From Pedinophyceae sp. YPF-701 (lineage: Eukaryota > Chlorophyta > Pedinophyceae), in assembly GCA_916048055.1 (NCBI GenBank), contig CAJZHL010000019.1, positions 897,995-961,994 of the forward strand: a DNA stretch of 64,000 bases, written 5' to 3'. Of the stretch, positions 44,694 to 55,380 are shown one piece after another. Within the stretch, counting starts at the first letter, position 1. Each line of letters starts with the position of its first letter. Below the pieces are notes generated by a model, which searched no databases, was not told where the DNA came from, and saw only the letters and a list, made by a program, of their open reading frames with translations. The position numbers and the translations under genes are program-made.

Positions 44694-44707
44694 AGTGAGT
44701 CAGTCCG

Positions 44708-46629
44708 TCACGCATGCGACACCTGCGCGGCAGGGACTCCCAGCCGCCCCTTCGCCGCCGCCTCCTCGACCCGGCGCGCTATCTCCTGCGCTGCGCTCTC
44801 CGGTGCGATGCGGCGCGCAGCCTCCGCCATGGCCCTCAGCCGCGCCCCGTCGTCGAACAAACCCAGCACTTCCTCGAACAGCCGCTCCGGCGTGAGGCTG
44901 CGCTGCAGCACGGCCACCGCCGCGCCAGCGTCGGCCATCGCCTCCGCGTTCAGCCGCTGGTGGTCCTCGGCCACGTGCGGCGCAGGAATCAGCACGGCGG
45001 GCGTGCCGGACGCCAGCAGCTCGCTGCACGTCAGCGCCCCGGCGCGCGCCACGACCAGCGCCGCGTTCGCGTACTCCTTCGCCATGTCATCGAGGAAGGG
45101 CACCACCGTCAGACGCGGGCCCTGGGGGTCGATACCCAGGGCTCGCACCTCGCGGCACACCTCGTGGTGCGCCGCCCGACCGGTCTGCCACACGATCCGC
45201 ACGTCCGGCTGCAGCGAGTGCAGCAGGTCGACCAGGCTCCCGAGCACGGCGCGGTTGATCGGCGGCGCGCCCAGGGAGCCCCCTAGAACCAGCAGGTTGC
45301 GCGACGCCCCCCGCGCCCGCGCACGCTGCCGCTCCTCGCGCCAGTCCATCAGACGCCACACTGCCTCCCTGCGCACAGTGCGCCGGAGGACTGCTCGTTC
45401 GTTTCGGGAGGTCGAGCGCCGCGTGCCGGTGCAGCTGCGACGTGTGCAGTCGGTGAGCGGTCGGTTTGCGTGGCGCCCACGTGGGTTGCCGGCGCACCTC
45501 TCGCGCCCGACCTGGAGAATGCTTTCCCGCACAGGATTGCCCAGCACGGAGCAGCGCCCGCGCGGCGCGCGGAGTTGTTGGCATGCGGAGGGATGCGCGA
45601 CGCAGACGTGTGCCGCCAGGGGGGCGAGCAGACGGTTGGCGAGCCCCGGGCGCGCGTTCTGCTCCTGGATCACGACCGGGACGCCGAGCAAGCGCGCAGC
45701 CAGGCACCCTGGCACGGACACGTAGCCACCTGCGCATGGAAGGTCGACACACCAGTTCGCGGAGACGTCGGGGACGAGCGCGCCTGTGGTCAGCAGGGGG
45801 ACATCGCGAGGGCGGGGGTGCCATCGACACAGCTCCAGGTCCACGGCTGCGAGGGCCTGTGTGGGGGCTGTTGGGGCAGGAGGCGGAGGAACTCACCAGT
45901 GCCGAGTAGGACGTGCGGTCTGACCCGCGCGACGTACATCGCGGCCTTGATGATCGACATGAGCACCCGGAAAGGCGCAAGCACGTTCCAGGGCAGCCAC
46001 AGCGGGCGGCGCAGCGAGACCGCCTTGACTGGGTGCGTCGGCAGGCCGTGCTCCTTGGCGAGCCGCCACTCCATCCTGCGGTGTCGCAAATTTGAATCTC
46101 GCATCATGCGTGGACGATGCGGCAAGATTCACTTCGGAATCGCCCTTCCGCGGGCCACGGCGAGCCCGGAGGCAACATGCACTGGCAGCTGCCCAGAACC
46201 CTCGCGTCCCCTGCGCAACACGCGCCCTCCCGCGATCCTGCCGCACCTGCGAGGATCCCCCATCAGACTGATCGAGACATTCCACCCGCGCGCCTCTCCG
46301 AGCTCGCGCACGGCCTCGGCAACCGACAGCGCAGGGAACACGTGGCCGCCGGTGCCCCCAGCGGCCAGCACGACGCGCCATGTCGGCCGCTCAACCGCGT
46401 CTCCGTCACGACAGGACGCCCGCGCACCTCGACGTCGCTGCCAGCGTCGCCGCCGCGGCCAACACTCGAGGCCCGCTGTGAGGAGGCCGCTGCGTGCCCG
46501 AACGCGCTTTGGGTGGCTAGTTCCCGCGTCCGAGCGCACGGAGCACGTCGATGCATGCGTTCGCCGCGCACAGCGGAGGGCCCCGTTGCCCCGCGCGGGC
46601 GCGCAGGGCGGGGCGCCGTGACACGGCAT
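44708..46629 (-). CDS. murG: MurG, UDP-GlcNAc:lipid I N-acetylglucosaminyltransferase, plastid-type
   Basis: Four exons (46247..46629, 45897..46075, 45498..45729, 44708..45368) join in phase to 484 residues, about 120 longer than bacterial MurG because of an Arg/Cys/Ala-rich N-terminal extension (~80 residues), a likely plastid transit peptide. Diagnostic blocks are AAGGTGGHVFPALSVA (91-96 for GGTGGH), LEWRLA-type [91 protein letters not shown] and HQRLNAEAM. The enzyme makes lipid II in peptidoglycan synthesis; several algae and land plants keep it for plastid division. Three spliced introns (GTGCGG, GTGAGT and GTGCGC donors) show it is nuclear, not bacterial contamination. Confidence 0.93.
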
Positions 46630-47373
46630 GGTGTGACGCCCGCGCGTCTGGGCGGCACGGCGGGACGTGAGCTGCCACGAGCACAACTGCTGCGCTACTG
46701 CGCCATCCCGCGCATCCGTGTCGGCGGACACACCGGTCCTCGTGCTGTGTCAACCGTGAGCGAGCTGCCTGTGCGTCGCCCCTGCGGGATTCGCGGGGCT
46801 GCCACGTCACAAAAGCGGGTCGCACGCCGCGAACGCCCACTCATCTGAGCAAGGACGCGCCGGGCGCGAGCACATGGCGCGCGCCTGCCGCCTTCGAGCC
46901 GCCCCGGGGCACGGCGTGCTGGTCTCACCACGTCATGGGGCTACCGGCTGCGACTGTCCCCCGCAGGGCCTCGCCCGGGCCCGTCGGGGGGCGCGAACGC
47001 GGCACGTGTGCAGACCTGATGGTGTTGGCACGTGCGAGGGCGCGCCCATCCAGTCAGCCTAGCACAGCTGCGCATTCAAGGCCCAATCCTTGAGGCAGCG
47101 GACCGGCTCCGGGCGGCGGCGTCGGGCAACGGTCGGTGTTTGATTGGAGGCACGCGATTGCTTGGTGGCCTGAGTTGGATTCGGAAACTCATATCCGGTC
47201 CACCTGCCAGCCTGGCGCGCGTCATCCTGCCTTGACACTCTGTGTAGGTCGCCGCAGCGCTGCCTGCTTGGCAATTTGTGGCGCTCGCCGCCGAGACAGC
47301 CCTGCGTGGCATACGGGTTCAGATTTCGTTGATGTCTCAGGTGTGCCGGCGCTGGTAGGGGCCTCACCGAAGC
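46630..47373. promoter_or_regulatory. Divergent intergenic region murG / cyclase
   Basis: 744 bp between divergent starts, expected to contain both promoters. A further upstream exon of murG cannot be excluded. No gene seen. Confidence 0.4.
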
Positions 47374-50300
47374 ATGCGCTTCCAAGGAACGTTTCTCCTC
47401 CTCGCGCTCGTCGTGGCCGTCGCGGGCCCGTGGGTCGCACGCGCCGGCTCACTGACGATACGCGAGTCGATACGCGCGAGCAACTCGGAGCACTCGATCC
47501 TCTACGGCGACGACGCCAGGCTCTCCAACGAGCACGTCCACGCTCGGCAGGTGCGCTCACTGCGGAACCCCGGCGAATGTGCGGGTCATTTGGCTCCTGG
47601 ATATATTTTTGCACGCTTCTGTTGCTGCGGGGCGCGTAACGCCCGCTCAACGAGCGCCGCCGAGCGCATCGGCGCCGACTTGCTCCAGGGCGGAATTGGG
47701 CCGCCCGTGCACATGAAAGGCAGCCCTTCGAAGCGTGTTCGCCTAGGATACCCATGTACATGGCTATATTCCCGAGCACGGTCTCCTTCACGCACCCGTA
47801 GCCGCCCGGCTCGGCCGAGGTGCTGTGCCGGCCCTGAAACCCTGCGCGGCAGCGGACCGCCGACGCGCATTGGCGTCCGGAGGCTCCTCCATGCCGCCCA
47901 CAACGCGGCTCGCTCTGCTGGACCGCCCCGGGAGCCCGTTTCCCGGGCACGCGCGCACTTTGACTGCTCAGTCTCTCCTCCGCAACCTGCTCGCTCACAC
48001 GTGCGTGCCTCGGCCTCTCGCAGGTCGATGGGGCTGCACATGGCGCTGGGATGCGCCCGATGCCGCGGGCCTTGGTGCAGGGTGCCTTTGCGAAGCGTTT
48101 CCTGCAGGCGGGGGATGCAGGGGGTGACGACGGGGAGAGCGGCCGCACGCCCTCCGAGCTGGTCGAAATCTGCCACGACGTCCTCGTTGACAGGTCAGCG
48201 TCTCGTCCCCGCGCCCTTCTGGGCGCGAGGTGCCCGTGCTGCGCTGCGCAGCTGGGTCATCCGTTCAGGGCTGGCCCCCTCACGCGCGCGCAGCTCACCC
48301 GGCCCCGCGCGCCCGGTTTGCAGGAATTGGAGGCACATCTTGGCACAGGAGATGCCCGCGACTGTCTTCGTGCTCGCCTTGGGCCTGCTCCTGATCATCG
48401 GGGCGCGCTACGAGGGCTCGCAGAGACGTTTGCTCAACCTCGCCAAGGGCCGCGGTCCGCCGAACGTCGGGCGCTCCGTCACGATCGTCGTGACGGACGT
48501 CGAGGTGCGGCGCCCCGCGCCCGCCCAGCCCCGCACCCGCCTGCCCTCCCGCGCCTTCACGTGCCTGGCACGACCGCCCACCTGGCCTGCCGTCCCGCCC
48601 GCTGCTGCGCCGCAGGGCTCGACCGAGCTGTGGGAGGAGCTCCCCGAGGCGATGTCGAGCGCGAACGAGATCCACGACGCGACCCTGCGCGCGTACCTGG
48701 GCCTGTACAAGGGCTACGAGTGCTACACGGAGGGGGACTCGTTCGTGCTGGCCTTCCACGAGCCGTACGACGCGATCGCGTACTGCCTGACGGTCCAGCA
48801 GGCGCTCTTCGCCGCGCAGTGGCCGGAGCAGATCCTGAACCACCCGCGCGCGCAGTCGCACGTGAGCATGCCGTTCCGCGGCCTCAGCGTGCGCATGGTG
48901 GCGGCGACGGGCATGGCGACCAACCGGCAGCGGCACCACGTTACGCGGCGCTTCGAGTACACCGGCCAGGTGATGGAGGTCGCCAAGGAGCTCGCGGACT
49001 ACGCGCACGGCGGGCAGATCATCTGCGACAACCCGACGATGGTGGGCATCGCCGATCAGCTCGAGCGGCTCTTCTCCACGCTCGAGACGTCGCGCGACCT
49101 GACCGCGCTCGACAAGGGCAACGTGCAGCTCATCCTCCAGGGCATGGCGGACGCGGGCGTCGTACCGAACCGGCGGTGGCTCAAAACGGAGGGCGAGGAC
49201 ACCACGCACTCGTCGCGGCCCGACAAGTCCGTCACGGTGCCCCAGGAGGTCGCCGCGGAGGTGCAGTCGCAGCTCAGGGCGGGCAAGCAGAGCCGCAAGA
49301 AGCTGCGCGTTCGCATCGCGAGCCCGGACATGGAGAGCTCGCCCGACCCCGAGTCGCAGCTGGCCACCCTGGCGGGGCTGCCCTCCACCGGCGACGACCT
49401 GCTTGCGAGCGCGGCAAAGGCGCTGGAGTCCTCGGGGTCCTCCGGCGGCCTCGCGCCGTCCACAAGCGGAGGCAGTGACTCGGCCATGTCGGGCCCGCAG
49501 CGCCTCGCCACTGACTCCGCCGGGGAGCCGATCGACCCCGACGGGACCGCAAGCGTCGCGGTAGCGCCGGCGAAGTCGCCGTCGCGCGACGAGGCGCGCC
49601 GCGCGGGCGGGTTCCTGGAATTTCGCGCAACGAGTGCCTCGGGGCAGGCGCCCGCCAGAGCGGCGTCCTCTCGCGGCCGGTTCCGCAGCATGATGGTGGG
49701 TAAGCGCGACGCGAAGACTGCGCGGCGCAGCATGGAGCTCCCGGGCCCGGAGGAGCGCGTGCGCGAGAACGAGAAGCGGTACCGGAAGCGCACGGCGCAC
49801 CTGGCGCGGATCGACCTGCGCACGATGCTGCAGGGGAGGACGCTCGAGCGTCTTCAGGTTGCGTCGCCGCAGGGGGACACGGCAGGCGGTGCGCGCCTGC
49901 ACGGCGGGGGCGGGAGGCCTATGCCTTCCACACAGCAGCTTTACAAGACTTCCAGCCACAGCGCCGCCATCGTCAACGCGGTCGACACTCGCCAGCTGGA
50001 AACGGCATCATCCGCGGGCATGGAGTTTGCGCGGGAGATTGCGGAGCACCTCGCGGCGTCAGACGTCAACATTGGCCTCAATCTCTCGACTGTGGCGGAG
50101 GCGCCGATGGAGGGCAGCATGACGAACACGCTGGGCGGCACAGGGCCGGAGGAAGGCTCGTCGGAGGTCGCCGCCGCTCGGAGCGCCAGCCCCGCGAAGG
50201 ACCTCCACGCCCTGGAGGAGCATGCCATGGGGTCGCAGCATGAGGCGCCGCGCGGCGCGCCGGTGGAGGACGGCGAGGCGGAGAAGACGCCGGGCGCCAC

Positions 50301-52038
50301 GAGGCCGCAGATGGCGCCGGCAGTGCTCGCGCAGGCTGCGGCGGTGCAGCGCGGGAAGACGCTGATGGCGCTGGCGACGTCCAAGGCGCGGGCCAAGGCG
50401 ATGGTGGGCCAGCAGCTGCGGCAGAAGACCAAGGTGTCCAACGTGGTCAAGGCGCTCGCCAAGGCCGAGGACCAGCGGCACGAGCTGCTGCGGCTGCAGA
50501 AGTCCATTTCGGGGCAGGTCAAGGGGCAGGTCACCGTGCTCGACATGGGCGTGTACCACCTCAACTGCCGCGCGAAGTTCCAGGGCGGCAACGCGTCGGG
50601 GCTGGACGACGGCATCACGGTGGCGCAGCAGCGCCAGCGCGCGCGCGAGAACGTCTTCCAGGTCCTCGTGCCGTACATGGAGGCGCGCGCGCACAGCTTC
50701 CCGCCGCTGGCCATGCGGCAGGTCGGGCCGGGCTACCCCGACGCCCCGGGCGCGATGGACGCGCTGATCAAGCAGACGTACTCGGTGTGCCCGCACGGCG
50801 TCGACCTGCAGGCCTGCGCGGACTGCCTGGAACACGGCACGACGCTGAACGACATCGACTGCGGCAACGCGCTTCCGAACGTGACGATCTGCTTCTGCAC
50901 GCCGTGCTGCGTGGACCGGCTCACGGCGCGCGCCATCGGGCTCGCCGACGTCTGCATGGAGATCTACTCGCAGATTGTGCGCTCGACGCTGCTCGAGTTC
51001 TGGGGGTACGAGTGCCAGGACCTCGACGGCGCCTTCATGATCGCCTTCCACGACCCGGGCCGCGCCATCCAGTGGGCGATCCGCCTGCAGGAGGCCCTCG
51101 TGCAGGCCCCGTGGCCCGAGGCGCTCATGGACATCCCTGGGTTCGAGGTCGAGCTCGACAAATACGGGAAGCTGCTCTTCCGCGGCCTCACCGTGAAGAT
51201 CGGGATTTTCGAGGGCCGGCCCGTCAAGGTGGAGCCGCACAAGATCACGGGGCGCGCGGACTACTTCGGCCCCCTGGTGAACCGCGCTGCGCGGCTGTGC
51301 TTCGGGCTCGCGCAGGCCGGGAGCATCATGATGGACAAGACCACCGCCACGCGCGGTATGCAGTCGCTGCTGGCGTCCGGCCTCGCCGTGAAGGGCGTCG
51401 ACGGGCCGGACCACCCGGGGCGGGCAGCCATGCGCGTTCGCTACTCGTCGCTGCCCACGACGTCCGGAGGCGCGAGCAACGGCGCGATCTCGGCGGTCGC
51501 GTCCATCTACGGGATGCAGACGCCCACTTCGATGGGGGCGTACGGGCAGACCGCGACGATGATGGCCGCGTCCAAGATCTGCCATGTGGTGGATGCGGGG
51601 ACCGTGGCGTTCAAGGGCGTGCAGGAGCCGCTCGAGTGCGTCATGGTGTCCGGCGGAGACCTCATCGGGCGGTTCCAGGGCAAGGACCTGAAGATGGGCA
51701 AGAAGGCGGAGATCGTCCGGCGGGGATCCGGAGCGCCCGAGGTGTGGTGGCTGGTGTCGGCGGCGAACCCGGGGACCGGGACGGATAGCAACTTCCGGCA
51801 CACAATTGAGCCGTCGGACGGCCACAGCCACCTGCAAATGTCGCAACCCGACATCCTGCGGACCAGTTCCGTCAATGCCAAAGAAGACGACATGCCAGCG
51901 GCCGGGGAGACGCCGCGGACGCCCACCATGGTCATTCACAACAACGCGTTCATCGGGTCGTCGAGGAGCGAGACTGGCAACGACGGGAGGGCTGAGGAGC
52001 AGGAGCACGACGAGGACTGGCGAAGGAACGAGGTCTGA
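47374..52038 (+). CDS. Membrane class III adenylyl/guanylyl cyclase with two cyclase domains
   Basis: Four exons (47374..47550, 48024..48193, 48324..48504, 48616..52038) give 1316 residues. The order is: signal peptide (MRFQGTFLLLALVVAVAGPW), a short extracellular part of about 100 residues, one membrane helix (126-143, VFVLALGLLLIIG), cyclase domain C1 (~165-330), a long disordered Ser/Ala/Pro-rich linker, and cyclase domain C2 (~930-1100). A Gly/Ser-rich tail follows. C1 keeps both metal-binding Asp residues (VVTDVEGSTELW, D174; EGDSFVLAF, D217) but has EVAKE where the Asn/Arg motif is expected. C2 has NVTICFCTP and LDGAF instead, yet keeps DYFGPLVNRAAR (D1058, N1065, R1069). The protein probably makes one composite site within one chain. 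Whether it makes cAMP or cGMP cannot be stated; D1058 at the purine-binding position leans to ATP. Confidence 0.85.
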   Translation: MRFQGTFLLLALVVAVAGPWVARAGSLTIRESIRASNSEHSILYGDDARLSNEHVHARQVRSLRNPGECAGHLAPGYIFARFCCCGARNARSTSAAERIGADLLQGGIGPPVHMKGSPSKRVRLGYPCTWLYSRARSPSRTRSRPARPRCCAGPETLRGSGPPTRIGVRRLLHAAHNAARSAGPPREPVSRARAHFDCSVSPPQPARSHVRASASRRSMGLHMALGCARCRGPWCRVPLRSVSCRRGMQGVTTGRAAARPPSWSKSATTSSLTGQRLVPAPFWARGARAALRSWVIRSGLAPSRARSSPGPARPVCRNWRHILAQEMPATVFVLALGLLLIIGARYEGSQRRLLNLAKGRGPPNVGRSVTIVVTDVEVRRPAPAQPRTRLPSRAFTCLARPPTWPAVPPAAAPQGSTELWEELPEAMSSANEIHDATLRAYLGLYKGYECYTEGDSFVLAFHEPYDAIAYCLTVQQALFAAQWPEQILNHPRAQSHVSMPFRGLSVRMVAATGMATNRQRHHVTRRFEYTGQVMEVAKELADYAHGGQIICDNPTMVGIADQLERLFSTLETSRDLTALDKGNVQLILQGMADAGVVPNRRWLKTEGEDTTHSSRPDKSVTVPQEVAAEVQSQLRAGKQSRKKLRVRIASPDMESSPDPESQLATLAGLPSTGDDLLASAAKALESSGSSGGLAPSTSGGSDSAMSGPQRLATDSAGEPIDPDGTASVAVAPAKSPSRDEARRAGGFLEFRATSASGQAPARAASSRGRFRSMMVGKRDAKTARRSMELPGPEERVRENEKRYRKRTAHLARIDLRTMLQGRTLERLQVASPQGDTAGGARLHGGGGRPMPSTQQLYKTSSHSAAIVNAVDTRQLETASSAGMEFAREIAEHLAASDVNIGLNLSTVAEAPMEGSMTNTLGGTGPEEGSSEVAAARSASPAKDLHALEEHAMGSQHEAPRGAPVEDGEAEKTPGATRPQMAPAVLAQAAAVQRGKTLMALATSKARAKAMVGQQLRQKTKVSNVVKALAKAEDQRHELLRLQKSISGQVKGQVTVLDMGVYHLNCRAKFQGGNASGLDDGITVAQQRQRARENVFQVLVPYMEARAHSFPPLAMRQVGPGYPDAPGAMDALIKQTYSVCPHGVDLQACADCLEHGTTLNDIDCGNALPNVTICFCTPCCVDRLTARAIGLADVCMEIYSQIVRSTLLEFWGYECQDLDGAFMIAFHDPGRAIQWAIRLQEALVQAPWPEALMDIPGFEVELDKYGKLLFRGLTVKIGIFEGRPVKVEPHKITGRADYFGPLVNRAARLCFGLAQAGSIMMDKTTATRGMQSLLASGLAVKGVDGPDHPGRAAMRVRYSSLPTTSGGASNGAISAVASIYGMQTPTSMGAYGQTATMMAASKICHVVDAGTVAFKGVQEPLECVMVSGGDLIGRFQGKDLKMGKKAEIVRRGSGAPEVWWLVSAANPGTGTDSNFRHTIEPSDGHSHLQMSQPDILRTSSVNAKEDDMPAAGETPRTPTMVIHNNAFIGSSRSETGNDGRAEEQEHDEDWRRNEV

Positions 52039-52867
52039 GCTGTCGCAGCTGCCAGTGCGACCACGCCATCTGGGCGCCCGATGGTGCACAGACGAGCAAC
52101 ATCAATCCCCCCCCAAACTCTTCCCCCCATCCCCCGAGCCGCCTCACACGCAACCGGCGCCCCATCACTCCCAGCCATTTTCGATGGGCACCGTCATCAC
52201 CTCCAGCTCTCGAGTCAACATCGCCGCGCTCAGCCTCGCCCGTAGCTTCAGCTTGTCTGTTTCGTTCTCTTGAGACAGCGACACTCGTCCCGGCCCCAGC
52301 TGCGTCGCCAGTCGCACCTGCGAGCGCCGCACAGGATCACCTGCCCTCTACCACATGTCTATCTGAAGAGCCCCAGAGCCTTAGAGCCCTCTCAGCGGCC
52401 GCGACATTCACTGCGAGACCAAACCTCCGAAACTCAACACGAGAGCGGCAAGAAAGTGGGCAGACCAGCGGCAGCGCCCTGTGGGCTGCAGCACACGCTG
52501 GTGCACCTCGTAGGGGACGTGACCTCTCATCGCTGCTCCATTAGTCTCCTGACTGTGATCTCACTTCCCACACAAAATGTGACACCTCACCTCACAGCGC
52601 CCCCGTACTCGCTGTAGAGACGAAAACGGCGCTCGAACCACCCGCGCGTTCAAGAGCAAGGACCGTCGCTGGCGCAACGGGGCTTGTGCGTTTCCAGTCT
52701 CGTTAATCACGGTCAACCCCAGGCCAGTCTATCGCCCGAGTCCCTGGCGCACCGAGCTCGCGGCGCAGGCATTGCGGCTGGCGATCGCGTTCCCAGTGTT
52801 CTGCGAATGATTCATCAGATGGCTGACTACAAACGCAGCCTCAACGGACATTGGCGGTCTTTGTGGC

Positions 52868-52960
52868 TCGCTGATCTACAGGCACCCTCGCTGCGAGGAT
52901 GCCTGAGCGACCGAAACGGTACGGCAGGCGAGACTCACACAGCAGACAGGGTAGGCAATG
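52868..52960 (+). repeat. Divergent copy of the 53.3-53.6 kb repeat family
   Basis: The sequence gctgatctacaggcaccctc, then ctgcgaggatgcctgagcga, then cggtacggcaggcgagactc with a cacacagcagacag end matches the copy at 53,491-53,579 with several changes. This is the most diverged copy. Confidence 0.75.
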
Positions 52961-53312
52961 TGCGCAGTCATGCACGTCCACACCTGCACGACGGTGAGAC
53001 AATGCGGGGATCGTTCAGGAAGCGCACAGCGTGCTGCGTGAGTCTCTGAACGACCCCAGGTGACGACGGGCCTTCGTGCCTCGGTCCACCAGCACGTCCA
53101 GAGTCCAACCGACATGAGTCAGTGTGCCAGTCCCCCCAGGGTTGTGTATCCACGCTGCCACCGCACCGCCGTAGGGGCACGGCTGCAGCAGGCCTTCATG
53201 AACTTCGTGGGATTGTCGGGCTGGGTGGAGTACGCCTCGGAGAGAACAAGCGCGGACCATTACTGGCGCATGGGGGCGCGTAGCACTTTCGACGCTTGAG
53301 CGACCGAATGGT

Positions 53313-53370
53313 AGTTCTTCGCTGACCTACGAGCACCCTCACCGCGAGGATGCCGGAGCGACCGAAATGG
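53313..53370 (+). repeat. Copy of the short repeat family
   Basis: Reads gttcttcgctgacctacgag, then caccctcaccgcgaggatgc and cggagcgaccgaaatgg. It is nearly identical to the copy at 53,491, but diverges after aatgg, where the other copies continue with tacggcaggcgag. Confidence 0.8.
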
Positions 53371-53455
53371 CACGCGTTCTTGGGCGCTGGGCTGCTGCTG
53401 GATTCACAATGACTAGACTCGCTGGGGGACTAGACTCATAGTTCTTCGCTATAGT

Positions 53456-53580
53456 ACTTTGCTGACCTACGAGCACCCTCACCGCGAGGATAGTTCTTCG
53501 CTGACCTACAAGCACCCTCACCGCGAGGATGCCGGAGCGACCGAAATGGTACGGCAGGCGAGACTCACACAGCAGACAGT
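53456..53580 (+). repeat. Two tandem copies of the short repeat family
   Basis: The core gctgacctacgagcaccctc + accgcgaggat occurs at 53,461-53,491 and again at 53,500-53,530, directly after ttagttcttc-like linkers. The second copy continues into gccggagcgaccgaaatggt and acggcaggcgagactcacac. Shared borders suggest local duplication or a non-autonomous element. Confidence 0.8.
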
Positions 53581-53938
53581 GGAACTTCGCCAGCAGCAGT
53601 CCGAACACGAGTCACACAGTGCGAGTGCGGTCCAGCAGCGTCGACAGGCTGCTTGCCTGGGCGGCATCCTTTTCACTGCCGCTGCAGTGGGCCTGGGTCC
53701 GCGAGGAAAAGACCGCGGCACGGTGGCTCCAAAAATCACGGAAATGTTGCGAGAAGGCAGAGAGTCCTTCGCGGTGCACCGATCGGTCGGGTGGTGCATG
53801 TCCGTCGGGCCGGTGGCCGGGACACGCGAGCTAAGCGGGGGGACGGGTGCTGTTGAGCGGGTGCTGGGAGCACGGACGACTATGACATGCGCGCTTTGAC
53901 GTGGCGGTTGTAGGGGTGAGCGGAGTTTCATGATTGAG

Positions 53939-53985
53939 CGTGTGCGTGAGTGTGTGGGTGTGGGTGTGGGTGTGATTGTGGTTTG
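53939..53985 (+). repeat. GT-rich microsatellite
   Basis: Contains tgtgcgtgagtgtgtgggtg and gtgggtgtgggtgtgattgt. It is a simple GT/GTGGG repeat, not the TTTAGGG-type telomere repeat of green algae. Confidence 0.75.
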
Positions 53986-55380
53986 CGTCCATGCGCGGCC
54001 CCGCTGCAGGGGCTTCAAGCCATCCACAGCGGGGCGCCAGCGGGTTTCGAGGTGTCGCGGCCGCGGGGGATCCGAGGCCTAGGCGGCCGCATCTGCGCAG
54101 AGGGCTGGTGCTGAGCGGCTAAAAATGCACTGGGTGACGAACCCCCGTCGAAAAAGCGAGCAAATTTCCAAATGCACTGTAGTCGCTGGGATTCCACGTT
54201 CTGTTGCTGACGCGGAGTGGGCAAGGGCGTCCCTTCGCGACGACGAGATTGGCCTCGCGAGGTGCCTGATCCCGTTCAGGGACGTGAGATCCTGGCACAA
54301 CCGGGCGAATACACGTCCTGGCGGAAGGACGCGTGCAAGGGTCGGGTTCGAGAACAGGGCAGGTCAGGGTGTTCTGCGCCACCGAAACCCGACCTGTTCC
54401 AAGAAGGGCTTCCTAGTGTGCAAAAATGTCTCGTGCGTGGCCGCGTCGAAGGTCGCACTGCGGGCGCGCCCGTGCGCAGCGCCCGCGTGACGCCGGTCGC
54501 ACTCGAGACGTGCGCCACTGTAGACCGCCGGGCACAGGCCGGGGTCGCGCTGACTGGTAGGGGGGGTTACTGTCTTGTCAGGACAGGAAACGAGCAGAAA
54601 GAGGGCGGGACGGAGGCCGCGTCAGGGCGAGCGGACCTCGTTGGGAGCAGATAACCAGCGGGAACGTGCGGATGGGTCCTGGGTGCGGGGGGAGAAGTGG
54701 GGTGGAGGGTGCATGTGTAACTAGCCAGCAAGGGTCTGTCTACGTAACTGACGGTGGTTCGCTCACCTGCGCGCGGTTCCGCGAAACGACGCGTGCGAGG
54801 GCCAGCGGCACAAAAAAGAGTCGGCGTCCCGCGGGCGCTACGCGGGACGCGCCAGCTCTCGTTTGGGTTGGGGGTGTTGCGGTGCGTCAAGCACCTCGGA
54901 CTGCCTCTTGGGAGGGTCCCGCGGCAGCGGCGCTTGGGAGCCGCGTGGGTCGAAAATACGCGCGAGCGGAGGTGGTCCTCGAGGTGCCCGTCGGGCGTTT
55001 CGTGGCATCGCGGCTGGACACCGTTTAAGGGGGGGTGTCGGGAGGGCAGACCTCGAGGGGGGACCTCAAGGTGCGGCATGGGACCGTTACGGGGGCTGCT
55101 GGGGAAGGGGGGCTGGCGAGGCGGGTGACGCTCCTTCTGGAGCAGTAGCGGGGGCGGGAGGGGGGGGGGAAGAGGGGGCCCGGCGAGAGATTCCCCCGTT
55201 GGCGCCAAGGGAGTGTTGTTGGCGGGAATCTCCGCGACGAAATAGATCATTCTGTGCAGGGCTGGCGTTCTGGGAAGGTTGCCGCCAGCGCGCTCAGAGA
55301 CGCCCCTCATGCGCCAGCAGCTAGCGCAGGGTCGCCTTGAACGGTGAGCGAGCGGCGGGGCGCCTGGAAGTGTGCGGCGT

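Larger units (their letters stand above)
52039..55380. other. Intergenic 3.3 kb with dispersed short repeats
   Basis: The largest stretch without a supportable gene. It holds a related family of direct repeats (52,870-53,580), a GT-rich microsatellite near 53,940, and G-runs around 55,030-55,180. The open frames here are short and lack domains. The ends should hold the cyclase 3' UTR and the 3' UTR of the MYB gene. Confidence 0.5.

Noticed and set aside
44708-46629. murG as bacterial contamination
   Set aside because: Three introns with host-type splice sites, an N-terminal extension and flanking eukaryotic genes show it is nuclear.
50059-52089. 676-codon minus-strand frame
   Set aside because: Shadow of the second cyclase domain, with His/Arg-rich composition and no domain.
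52868-53580. CRISPR-like array
   Set aside because: The repeats are uneven in length and spacing, partly tandem without spacers, and the genome is eukaryotic.
53939-53985. Telomere-like repeat
   Set aside because: The units are GTGGG/GT mixtures and do not match TTTAGGG-type or other ordered telomere repeats, and they sit inside a normal intergenic region.
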